Shown here: positions 8,447 through 16,544 of the stretch, piece by piece
Layout: the number at the start of each line of letters is the position of its first letter
Position numbering within the stretch: the first letter of the stretch is position 1
Source of the DNA: Haloarchaeobius salinus
Lineage (GTDB): Archaea > Halobacteriota > Halobacteria > Halobacteriales > Natrialbaceae
Reading direction: 5' to 3'
Assembly: GCF_024464185.1 (NCBI RefSeq)
Contig: NZ_JANHAU010000002.1
Span: forward strand, 310,001-374,000
Length of the DNA: 64,000 nucleotides
Position numbers and translations under genes: made by a program
The notes under the pieces: model-generated
What the model was told of the DNA's origin: nothing
Seen by the model: only the letters and a program-made list of their open reading frames with translations
The model's database searches: none

Positions 8447-9411
8447 TGGGGGACACCCCCGACCCCGTCGAGCACGACGTGGTCGTCGTCGGTGGCGGTC
8501 CCGCCGGGTGTTCGGCGGGCGTGTTCCTGGCCCGGTCGGGAGCCGACACGGCCATCTACGACCGGGGGCGCTCCTCGCTTGCGCGGTGTGCGCACCTGGA
8601 GAACTACCCCGGTTTCCCGATGGGCATCGACGTGGAGACGTTCTACGACCTGCTCCACGGGCAGGCCGAGAACGCGGGCTGCGAGCTCGTCGGCGACATG
8701 GTCGAGTCGGTCGAACGGCGCGACGACGGCGTAGGGTTCGTCGTCGCGCCACAGGAGGGCGACCCGGTCACCGCCCGTCGGGTCGTCGCGGCGACGCGCT
8801 ACGACGGCGAGTACATGCGCGGACTGGACGACGACGGGGCGATGTTCCGGACGTACGAGCACGACGGTGAGGAGCACGAGTCGTTCGACCCCGATTACCC
8901 TGATACGGACGGCACGACGCCGGTCGAAGGGCTGTACGTCGTGACCCCGGCCAGTCCGAGGGACAAGCAGGTCGCCATGGCGGTCGGTCGCGGCGCACGC
9001 GTCGCCCGCCGGGTTGTCGCCGACCGGCGCATCGCCGACGGCTGGTGGGAGGCCATCGCGGCGAACGTCGACTGGGTGCGCCGGGAGGCCGAACTCGACG
9101 ACGAGTGGGCCGACCGCGAGCGCTGGGAAACGTACTTCGACGAGCAGTTCGGCCCGGACGCACCCTACGAGCTCGACTCCGAGGCGTACGAACGGGTCCG
9201 AGGGGAGGCACTCGACCAGCGGGAGGCGGCGTACATCGACACGGACGAGGTCGAGTCGCGGCGGATGGGCGGTCACGAGGCCGTCGCGGCACACCTCGAC
9301 GCGGGGGCAGTCGTCGCCGCACACGACGAGCACGACCTCCTCGACGCGATGGACGCCGCGGTGGTCGAGGCCTACCTCGACGACGGGAGGGTCACGGAGG
9401 TGGGCGACTGA
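8443..9411 (+). CDS. FAD-dependent thioredoxin reductase-like oxidoreductase in siderophore operon
   Basis: A 322-residue flavoprotein. The dinucleotide-binding motif VVVVGGGPAGCSAGVFLARSG lies at about 13-33, with a following acidic/NAD-side pattern and ENYPGFP (about 53-59), as in the thioredoxin reductase superfamily. The CxxC redox pair of true thioredoxin reductases is absent; only single cysteines such as the one in LARCAHLENYPG are seen. The second half has a C-terminal extension rich in Asp/Glu and Trp. It overlaps its upstream neighbour by 4 bases and ends directly at the permease start. A role in reducing or releasing iron from the imported chelate is plausible, by analogy with ferric-siderophore and ferredoxin-NADP reductases, but is inferred. 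Confidence 0.7.
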   Translation: MMGDTPDPVEHDVVVVGGGPAGCSAGVFLARSGADTAIYDRGRSSLARCAHLENYPGFPMGIDVETFYDLLHGQAENAGCELVGDMVESVERRDDGVGFVVAPQEGDPVTARRVVAATRYDGEYMRGLDDDGAMFRTYEHDGEEHESFDPDYPDTDGTTPVEGLYVVTPASPRDKQVAMAVGRGARVARRVVADRRIADGWWEAIAANVDWVRREAELDDEWADRERWETYFDEQFGPDAPYELDSEAYERVRGEALDQREAAYIDTDEVESRRMGGHEAVAAHLDAGAVVAAHDEHDLLDAMDAAVVEAYLDDGRVTEVGD

Positions 9412-10542
9412 ATGTCGAGCGAGACCGTCCGCGGGACCGGGACCACCCCGCGTCGCGAGCAGCTGCTCGGCTGGTTCGATGGGTCGCTCCTCTCGCTCTG
9501 CATCGGGAGCGTCCTCGTCGTCGTCGCCGGTGCGCTCGTGCAGGTGAGCTTCGGTGCGTTCTCCATGAGCATCGTCCAGGCGTGGCAGGCCGTGTTCAAC
9601 CCGGACGTCCTCTTCAACCGGCAGGCGTGGGAGGCGTTCCTCCTCGGTCACGAGCTGCCGGAGATGAACCGCCGGAGCCTCATCGTCTGGAACATCCGGC
9701 TCCCGCGGGTGTTCGTCGCGATGCTCGTCGGCATGAACCTCGCTGTCTCGGGAGCCATCTTCCAGGCGGTCACGCGCAACGAGCTCGCCAGCCCGTTCAT
9801 CCTCGGCGTCTCCTCCGGTGCCGGGCTGATGATCCTGCTCACGCTCGTCGTGTTCTCGGGGCTGTCGACGTTCCTGCCGCTCATCGCGGCGACCGGGGGC
9901 GCGGTGGCGTTCCTCGTCGTCTACGCCATCGCCTGGAAGAACGGGACCTCACCGGTCCGGCTCGTGCTCGCCGGCGTCATCGTCGGGACCGTGTTCAACT
10001 CGCTGCAGACGGGCCTGTTCTTCTTCGCGGGGGACATCGGCGTCGTCCAGTCCGCGATCGCGTGGACGACCGGCTCGCTGACCGGCACCGACTGGGAGCA
10101 GGTCCGCATGGCGCTGCCGTGGACCGTCGGCGCGATGCTGCTCGCGCTGGCCGGGGCGCGCCAGCTGAACGTCCTCCTGCTCGGCGAGAGCACCGCGAAG
10201 TCCCTCGGCATGTCCGTCGAGAAGGTCCGGTTCGCCCTCTCCGGGGTCGCCGTGCTCGCTGCCGCGGCCAGCATCGCCGTCGCGGGCATCGTCGGCTTCG
10301 TCGGCCTCATCGTCCCCCACATGGTCCGCAACATCGTCGGGAGCGACTACAAGAAGCTCGTCGTCGGCTGTCTGTTCGCGGGGCCGGCGCTGATGGTCGC
10401 CGCAGACGTGGGTGCCCGGCTCGGGATGAGCGTCCTCGTCGGTGCCGACTCGCAGATACCCGTCGGCATCGTGACCGGGCTGGTCGGCGGGCCGTACTTC
10501 CTCTACCTGATGCGGCGCCAGGAGAACATGGGTGAGATCTGA
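9412..10542 (+). CDS. FecCD-family ABC transporter permease
   Basis: A 376-residue inner-membrane permease with about nine or ten helices. It shows FecCD/BtuC hallmarks: NIRLPRVFVAMLVGMNLAVSGAIFQAVTRNELASPFILGVSSGAG near the N-terminus and GIVGFVGLIVPHMVRNIVGSDYKKL near the C-terminus, where the cytoplasmic coupling helix contacts the ATPase. It starts immediately after the reductase-like gene and shares one base with the ATPase gene (TGATG). It forms the channel for iron-chelate import with products of 6720 or 11545 and 10542. Confidence 0.92.
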   Translation: MSSETVRGTGTTPRREQLLGWFDGSLLSLCIGSVLVVVAGALVQVSFGAFSMSIVQAWQAVFNPDVLFNRQAWEAFLLGHELPEMNRRSLIVWNIRLPRVFVAMLVGMNLAVSGAIFQAVTRNELASPFILGVSSGAGLMILLTLVVFSGLSTFLPLIAATGGAVAFLVVYAIAWKNGTSPVRLVLAGVIVGTVFNSLQTGLFFFAGDIGVVQSAIAWTTGSLTGTDWEQVRMALPWTVGAMLLALAGARQLNVLLLGESTAKSLGMSVEKVRFALSGVAVLAAAASIAVAGIVGFVGLIVPHMVRNIVGSDYKKLVVGCLFAGPALMVAADVGARLGMSVLVGADSQIPVGIVTGLVGGPYFLYLMRRQENMGEI

Positions 10543-11453
10543 TGTCGGGACAGCACTGGGACGAGGTCGAGGACGAGTCGACCCGGAGCCAGCAGCCGGC
10601 GGGTGACGGCGAGTCGAGACGGCTGACGGGTGACGAGCTCGTCATCGGCTACCCGGGAACGGACGAACCGGTGCTCGACGGCGAGTCGATGGTCGCCACA
10701 CCCGGCGCGGTGACCGCGCTCGTCGGGCCGAACGGCTCCGGCAAGAGCACGCTGCTGAAGGGGCTCGCGAGCCAGCTGGAGCCGACCGACGGGTCGGTGC
10801 TGCTCGACGGCCGGGAGGTCAAGTCCCTCGGCACGAAGGAGATGGCGAAGAAGCTCGGGCTGCTCTCACAGGAGAGCACGTCGCCGGGGAGCATCAGCGT
10901 CGAGGAGCTCGTCTTCCACGGCCGGTACCCACACCGCGGCTTCTTCGAGACGGTCACCGCCGAAGACGAGCGGGCCGTCGACCGCGCCATCGAGCTCGCC
11001 GGCGTCGGCCACCTCCGCGACCGCCAGGTCGGCAGCCTCAGCGGCGGACAGAAGCAGCTCGTCTGGATCGCGATGGTGCTCGCACAGGAGACGGACGTGC
11101 TCCTGCTGGACGAGCCGACGACGTTCCTCGACCTCCACCACCAGCTCGAGGTGATGGAGATAATCGAGACGCTGCGCGACGAGAGCGACATCACCGTCGT
11201 CGTCGTCCTCCACGACATCGAGCAGGCGGCCCGCCTCGCAGACCGGATGGTCGCGCTGAAGGACGGGGAGATTCAGGTCCGCGGGACGCCCGAGGAAGTC
11301 GTGACGGAGTCGATGCTCGCGGACGTGTTCAGGATCGACGCCGCGGTCGAACAGACCGAACGCGGACCGCGTGTGGAGCCGATTCGCGCCCGGCACGAGG
11401 ACGACGCTGACGAGGGCCGCGAGCGTCCCCCGAGGATGCCGGCCGACGAGTGA
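10542..11453 (+). CDS. Iron/siderophore ABC transporter ATP-binding protein
   Basis: A 303-residue ATPase. Walker A GPNGSGKS is at 62-69, the ABC signature LSGGQ at 166-170, Walker B LLLDEP at 187-192 and the switch histidine in VVLHDIEQAARLADR. The central pattern (VFHGRYPHRGFF) and length fit the FepC/FhuC branch. A hydrophilic N-terminal extension of about 30 residues and an acidic tail are typical haloarchaeal additions. It powers the permease encoded upstream and is probably the last gene of the 6720 operon, with the second binding protein following under its own promoter. Confidence 0.92.
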   Translation: MSGQHWDEVEDESTRSQQPAGDGESRRLTGDELVIGYPGTDEPVLDGESMVATPGAVTALVGPNGSGKSTLLKGLASQLEPTDGSVLLDGREVKSLGTKEMAKKLGLLSQESTSPGSISVEELVFHGRYPHRGFFETVTAEDERAVDRAIELAGVGHLRDRQVGSLSGGQKQLVWIAMVLAQETDVLLLDEPTTFLDLHHQLEVMEIIETLRDESDITVVVVLHDIEQAARLADRMVALKDGEIQVRGTPEEVVTESMLADVFRIDAAVEQTERGPRVEPIRARHEDDADEGRERPPRMPADE

Positions 11454-11489
11454 CGGACGGCGCTGTCTGAGGCGAGTACCAGCGTACTT

Positions 11490-11539
11490 TTTGGCCAGCC
11501 TAAAAATCGGAACGGTTAAAACGTTTTAGGCGAGCCTAA
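11490..11539 (+). promoter_or_regulatory. Second iron-regulated promoter with two DtxR-type sites
   Basis: A slightly degenerate site, TTTGGCCAGCCTAA (11490-11503), and a perfect one, TTAGGCGAGCCTAA (11526-11539), flank an AT-rich TATA-like stretch (GGTTAAAACG, about 11514-11523). The arrangement copies the promoter at 6665-6714, including a short distance from the second site to the ATG at 11545. Both binding-protein genes should therefore answer to the same repressor. Confidence 0.75.
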
Positions 11540-11544
11540 ACAAT

Positions 11545-12750
11545 ATGTCCAGAGATCACGTTGCGCGTGGAAAACCGACGCGCAGGAAGTACCTGACCTA
11601 CGGCGGGACGCTGGCGGGCAGTGCGCTGCTCGCCGGCTGTCTCGGCGGGAGCGGTGACGGGAGCGCCGACCCGACCGAGAGGCCGACGGACGAGGCCACG
11701 ACCACCGACGACGGGACCACGACGACCGACGGCACCGACCCGTACACCGTCTCGATGGCCCCGGTCGGCGAGGTCGAGTTCGAGTCCGTCCCAGAGAACT
11801 GGGTCGCCTACGACGGCGGCTACGCCGACATGGCGGTCGCCCTCGGCCAGGCGGACGGGCTGACCGGCGTCGGGAACGCGGGGCGGTACTACACGTACGT
11901 CTACGACGAGCTGCCCGGCGTCGAGGTCAGTCGTGGCACCGTCGAGGCGAACCCGGAGGTTCGGACCAAGGAGCAGTTCTACGCACTCGACGCCGACGTC
12001 CACCTGTACGACCCGCAGATGCTCGTCAACTGGTTCGACTGGGGCGAGGCAGACGTCGAGGAGATAACCGAGAACGTCGCGCCGTTCTTCGCGAACCTCA
12101 TCTTCCGGCGCTCCGACGAGTGGCACGACTACCGCTACTACACGCTGTACGAGGCGTTCGAGAAGATGGCACAGCCGTTCCAGGAGACGGAGCGCTACGA
12201 GGCGTTCGCCGAGTTCCACGACGAGTTCGTGGCGTCGCTCCAGACGCGGCTCCCGCCCGCCGAGGAGCGCCCCAGCGTGTTCCTCACCTACGAGGGGACC
12301 ACGGAGCCCGAGACGTTCTCGCCGTACCGTCTCGTCGACAACGGGACGAGCAAGAAGCAGTGGCGCGACCTCGGCGTCACCGACGCCCTCGCCGGCACCG
12401 ACATCGAGAACCTCAGCACCTCGAACCGCAACGAGCTCGACTACGAGAACCTGCTGGAGATCGACCCCGACGTCATGCTCGTCCGGGGCCACGAGCGCAA
12501 GTCGCCATCGGAGTTCCGCGACACCGTCCTCGCGTACATGGAGGACCACCCGGTCGGCCGGGAGCTGACGGCGGTCCAGAACGGCCGCGTCTACCGCGGC
12601 GGCTTCCTCTACCAGGGGCCCATCCAGAACCTGTTCCTCACCGAACGGGCCGCACAGCAGCTCTATCCCGACGAGTTCGGGGACGTGACCGGCGACGAGG
12701 AGCTGTTCGACCGCCAGCGGGTCGCGGACATCGTCACCGGCGAGTTCTGA
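11545..12750 (+). CDS. Second iron/siderophore ABC substrate-binding lipoprotein (paralogue)
   Basis: A 401-residue lipoprotein with twin arginine (RRKYL at 13-17), lipobox LLAGC with C32, and a Thr/Asp-rich linker to about residue 65. The mature domain aligns throughout with the 6720 product: VSMAPVGEVEFESVPENWVA, DYRYYTLYEAFEKMAQPFQ, ELTAVQNGRVYRGGFLYQGP. It lacks its own permease and ATPase, so it probably shares those at 9412 and 10542 and widens chelate range. It has its own operator-bearing promoter. Confidence 0.85.
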   Translation: MSRDHVARGKPTRRKYLTYGGTLAGSALLAGCLGGSGDGSADPTERPTDEATTTDDGTTTTDGTDPYTVSMAPVGEVEFESVPENWVAYDGGYADMAVALGQADGLTGVGNAGRYYTYVYDELPGVEVSRGTVEANPEVRTKEQFYALDADVHLYDPQMLVNWFDWGEADVEEITENVAPFFANLIFRRSDEWHDYRYYTLYEAFEKMAQPFQETERYEAFAEFHDEFVASLQTRLPPAEERPSVFLTYEGTTEPETFSPYRLVDNGTSKKQWRDLGVTDALAGTDIENLSTSNRNELDYENLLEIDPDVMLVRGHERKSPSEFRDTVLAYMEDHPVGRELTAVQNGRVYRGGFLYQGPIQNLFLTERAAQQLYPDEFGDVTGDEELFDRQRVADIVTGEF

Positions 12751-12818
12751 CGACCGTCACACCCGAACCGATTTCCGCTTTCCCGAGTTCCTTGAGGCGG
12801 CCGGAACGCCTTCGGAGT

Positions 12819-14312
12819 ATGTCCGCCGACGATAGCCCCGCCGCCTACGACGACCTGCTCGACCGCTACCGACGCGTCTCGAACCTCCGGCAGGCGTCGA
12901 TGTTCCTCAACTGGGACCAGCAGGTGACGATGCCCGAGGGCGGCGCGCCCGGCCGCGCCAAACAGCTCTCGGCCATCTCGGCGACCAGCCACGAGCTCCT
13001 CGTCGACGACGACGTGGGGGCGTGGCTGGACGACCTCGCGGACGCCGACCTCGACGCCGAACAGGCCGCCTCCGTGCGCGAGATCCGCCGGGAGTACGAC
13101 CGCAACCGCTCGGTGCCGGACGAGCTCGTCGAGCGGCTGGCCGAGGTCTCCGCCGAGAACCAGCAGATATGGCAGGACGCGAAGGCCGAGAACGACTTCG
13201 AGTCGTTCGCGCCGCGGCTTGAGACACTGCGCGACCTCAGCGTCGAGCGCGCCGGGCACATCGACCCCGACAAACCGGCGTACGAGGTGCTGTACGAGGA
13301 CGGCCAGCCCACGCTGCCCATCGAGCGCATGGAGGAGCTGTTCGAGACGCTCCGCGCCGAGATCCCGCCGCTCGTCGACGAGATCCGGGAGTCCGGCACC
13401 GACCTCGCCGCCCCCTTCGACGGCGAGTACCCCGAGGCCGACCAGCGGGCGCTCTGCGAGGCCGTGCTCGACTTCCTCGGCTACGACCGCGACCGCGGCC
13501 GCCTCGACAGCGCGCCGCACCCGTTCATGGCCGGCAACCAGTTCGACGCCTGGGTGACGACGCGGTACAGACCCGACGACCCGCTCGACGCGCTCACCGC
13601 GACCGTCCACGAGTTCGGTCACGCGAGCTACCAGCTCGGCTTGCGCGCGGACCGCTACGCCGAGCCGATGGGCCAGCCGCGCTACAGCATCCACGAGTCC
13701 CAGTCCCGCTTCTGGGAGAACCACGTCGGCCGGACGAAGCCGTTCTGGGAGGCGTTCCTGCCGACGCTCACGGAGCACCTCGACGGCCACGACGACCTCA
13801 CCGCCCAGGAGGCGTACGAGGCCGCGAACCGCATCTACCCGGAGAACCTCATCCGCGTAGAGGCGGACGAGCTCACCTACCACCTGCACATCATCCTCCG
13901 GTGCGAGATCGACCGCGCGTTCGTCCAGGGCGAGATTGAGGCCGACGACATCCCCGGACTCTGGAACGAGAAGATGGACGAGTACCTCGGCGTCGTCCCC
14001 GACACCGACAGCGAGGGCTGCCTGCAGGACATCCACTGGACCTCCGGCTTCGCGGGCTTCCAGGGCTACACGCTCGGCAGCGTCGTCGCCGCCCAGCTCG
14101 ACGCCGCCATCCGCGAGGACCTCGACGTGGACGGGCTCGTCCGCGAGGGCGAGTTCGAGTTCATCCAGGAGTGGATGACCGAGCACGTCCACCGCCACGG
14201 CCAGCGCTACGAGACCGAGGAGCTGGTCGAGGTGGCGACCGGCGAGCCGCTGACCGCCGAGTACTTCGTCGACTACGCCCGCGAGAAGTTCGAGGGGCTG
14301 TACGGGCTCTGA
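12819..14312 (+). CDS. M32 family metallo-carboxypeptidase (carboxypeptidase Taq-like)
   Basis: A 497-residue cytosolic zinc carboxypeptidase, full length for the family. The zinc site HEFGH is at 264-268, with the third ligand glutamate in HESQSRFWEN (about 292-301). Other family signatures are HPFMAGNQFDAWVTTRY and the C-terminal WTSGFAGFQGYTLGSVVAAQ. It removes C-terminal residues from peptides in protein turnover. The start at 12819 is chosen because MSADDSPAAYDDLLDRYRRV matches the family's N-terminal helix. It stands alone, 68 bases after the binding-protein gene. Confidence 0.93.
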   Translation: MSADDSPAAYDDLLDRYRRVSNLRQASMFLNWDQQVTMPEGGAPGRAKQLSAISATSHELLVDDDVGAWLDDLADADLDAEQAASVREIRREYDRNRSVPDELVERLAEVSAENQQIWQDAKAENDFESFAPRLETLRDLSVERAGHIDPDKPAYEVLYEDGQPTLPIERMEELFETLRAEIPPLVDEIRESGTDLAAPFDGEYPEADQRALCEAVLDFLGYDRDRGRLDSAPHPFMAGNQFDAWVTTRYRPDDPLDALTATVHEFGHASYQLGLRADRYAEPMGQPRYSIHESQSRFWENHVGRTKPFWEAFLPTLTEHLDGHDDLTAQEAYEAANRIYPENLIRVEADELTYHLHIILRCEIDRAFVQGEIEADDIPGLWNEKMDEYLGVVPDTDSEGCLQDIHWTSGFAGFQGYTLGSVVAAQLDAAIREDLDVDGLVREGEFEFIQEWMTEHVHRHGQRYETEELVEVATGEPLTAEYFVDYAREKFEGLYGL

Positions 14313-14494
14313 ACTCCGGCCCACCGTGACCCGCTGGGTCTCCTCGCGGCGCGAAACGAAGGGACTCCGTTGAGCGACCTGGGGTGACCGGTCGCCGTTC
14401 TCGTCGGGACCCGGGGCTGTGCGACCCCGACCTGGCGAGACCACCCTGACCGTCCAGAGCAACTGCTATTACGCTGGCTCCGAAGGAATCGGTA

Positions 14495-16453
14495 ATGCGG
14501 ACTGGCCCCCCGTTCCTCGCGGTCCTCTCCCAACTGCCGTCGCTCGAACTTCCCGTGTCGGTAGACGTTCTCGTCGTCCTCGCCGTCGTCGTCGTCACCC
14601 TCGTCCTGTTCGTGACCCAACCGGTCCCGATCGACGCCACCGCCATCGCGCTCATGGTGGCGCTGATACTCCTCGGTCCCTGGACGGGGGTGTCCCCGGA
14701 GGAGGGGCTGTCCGGGTTCTCGAACCCCGCGACGCTCACCGTCCTCGCGATGTTCATCCTGAGCGAGGGGGTGCGCCGGACGGGGTTCATCCAGATCCTC
14801 ACCCTGAAGATGCAGGCGTTCGCCGGCGACGACGAGACCCGCCAGCTCCTCTCCATCGTCGGCCTCGCTGGTCCGCCCGCGGGGTTCGTCAACAACACGC
14901 CCATCGTCGCCATGCTGATTCCGGCCGTGACGAACCTCGCACGGCGGACCAACACCTCCCCGTCGAAGCTGCTCATCCCGCTCTCGTTCGCCTCGATGCT
15001 CGGCGGGACGCTGACCGTCATCGGGACGTCGACGAACCTCCTCGCCAGCGACGTCTGGGCGGACGTCGGCGGGCCGGACGCCCAGCCGTTCTCCCTGTTC
15101 GAGTTCACCCAGCTCGGCGCGGTCGTCCTCGCCGTCGGCATCGTCTACCTCCTGACCGTCGGTCGATACCTCACCCCGGCGAGAATCCAGGCCACCGAGT
15201 CGGCAACCGACGAGTTCGGGATGGCCGACTACCTGACCGACGTCTTCGTCGGCCCGGAGTCGTCGCTCGTCGGCGAACGGATCCGGACGCTGGCCGAGGC
15301 CGACCTCGACGTCGACGTGTTCCAGCTCGTGCGCAACGGCCGAACGGTCGTTCACGGCCTGGCTGCCGAGCGGATTCGGGGCGGTGACGTCCTTTCGGTC
15401 CGGACGGACCAGGAGACGCTCAAACAGATCCTCGACGACGAACACCTCCGGCTCCTCCCCGAAGTGCTCGAGGCGGCCGAGAACGGGGACGAACCGCTCC
15501 CCGAGGGGTTCACGCCCGACCAACACGAGTGGAACCCGTCGGTGTCGGGGGACGAGGCCGGCGCATCGACCGAGGAGGACCCCGACGAGGAAGCCGGGGT
15601 GAAGACGACGATCACGGAGGTCGTCCTGCTTCCGCGGCCGTGGGCACGACAGCGCGACGACATCGCGGGCTTCGAGCGCGAGTACGACGTGACCGTCCTG
15701 GCGGTCAGGCGCGGCAACGAGGTGATCCGCAAACGTCTCCGGGACGTCAGGCTCGAGGCCAGTGACGTGCTGCTCGTCCAGACGAGCGACGCCGCTCTGG
15801 ACCGGCTTCGCAGCGACCGCGGCGTCATCGTCTCGGGCGAGGGACGGTGGGAGGAGTTCGACCGGACACGGATTCCGGTCGCGCTGGGGATTCTCGCCGG
15901 CGTCGTCGTCCTGGCCGCGCTGGAGGTGTTGCCCATCGTGGTGAGCGCTCTGACCGGCGTGGTCGCGATGCTCTTCACCGGAATCGTCACGCCGGAGGAC
16001 GCCTATCGGGCGGTGGACTGGGACGTCATCTTCCTGCTCGCCGGGGTCGTCCCGCTGGGGATTGCCGTCGAATCCGCCGGCGTCTCCGAACTCCTGGCGA
16101 ACGGCATCGTGTCCGCGAGCGTGCTCCTCCCGGCGGCCGGCCTCCTCGCCGTGTTCTACCTCGGGACCGCGCTCATCACCGAGGTGGTGAGCAACGCCGC
16201 CAGCGTCGTGTTGATGATCCCCATCGCGGTGGAGGTCGCGACGCGTCTCGAGCTCAACGCCTTCTCGTTCGCGCTCGCAGTCACGTTCGCGGCCAGCACC
16301 CCGCTCCTCACGCCGGTCGGGTACCAGACCAACCTGATGGTGTACGGACCGGGCGGCTACAAGTTCACCGACTTCGCCCGCGTCGGCCTCCCGCTGCAGC
16401 TGATACTCACCGTGGTGACGACCCTCGGAATCGTGTACTTCTGGGGGCTCTGA
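14495..16453 (+). CDS. SLC13-type anion permease with internal RCK_C (TrkA-C) domains
   Basis: A 652-residue membrane transporter. N- and C-terminal halves each hold about five or six helices; the first carries GFVNNTPIVAMLIPAV and IGTSTNLLAS, the second TEVVSNAASVVLMIPIAV and TPVGYQTNLMVYGPGGY. These are the paired SNT-type motifs of the DASS/SLC13 family that coordinate Na+ and the anion. Between them (about 245-450) are two RCK_C domains (LVGERIRTLAEADLDVDVFQ and ITEVVLLPRPW), separated by an acidic stretch. Members carry sulfate, dicarboxylates or similar anions; the RCK_C pair suggests cytosolic ligand control. TATA-like ATTACG precedes the gene. Confidence 0.88.
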   Translation: MRTGPPFLAVLSQLPSLELPVSVDVLVVLAVVVVTLVLFVTQPVPIDATAIALMVALILLGPWTGVSPEEGLSGFSNPATLTVLAMFILSEGVRRTGFIQILTLKMQAFAGDDETRQLLSIVGLAGPPAGFVNNTPIVAMLIPAVTNLARRTNTSPSKLLIPLSFASMLGGTLTVIGTSTNLLASDVWADVGGPDAQPFSLFEFTQLGAVVLAVGIVYLLTVGRYLTPARIQATESATDEFGMADYLTDVFVGPESSLVGERIRTLAEADLDVDVFQLVRNGRTVVHGLAAERIRGGDVLSVRTDQETLKQILDDEHLRLLPEVLEAAENGDEPLPEGFTPDQHEWNPSVSGDEAGASTEEDPDEEAGVKTTITEVVLLPRPWARQRDDIAGFEREYDVTVLAVRRGNEVIRKRLRDVRLEASDVLLVQTSDAALDRLRSDRGVIVSGEGRWEEFDRTRIPVALGILAGVVVLAALEVLPIVVSALTGVVAMLFTGIVTPEDAYRAVDWDVIFLLAGVVPLGIAVESAGVSELLANGIVSASVLLPAAGLLAVFYLGTALITEVVSNAASVVLMIPIAVEVATRLELNAFSFALAVTFAASTPLLTPVGYQTNLMVYGPGGYKFTDFARVGLPLQLILTVVTTLGIVYFWGL

Positions 16454-16544
16454 CAGCCTCCCACGGCTACGGTCGCGGGGCTCCACTGCGAGCGCGGTTC
16501 ACCCCGACGCGAGCGTACAGCAGTCGCCCTGTGTCTGGGAGTCG

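Noticed and set aside
12663-14462. Long open frame (about 600 codons) on the strand opposite the M32 carboxypeptidase
   Set aside because: High-GC shadow: the plus strand encodes a full-length protease with a zinc motif, while the opposite frame has low-complexity Val/Glu/Arg composition. The same reasoning removed opposite frames at 1252-3159, 14273-16486, 16857-18551 and 59434-61272.
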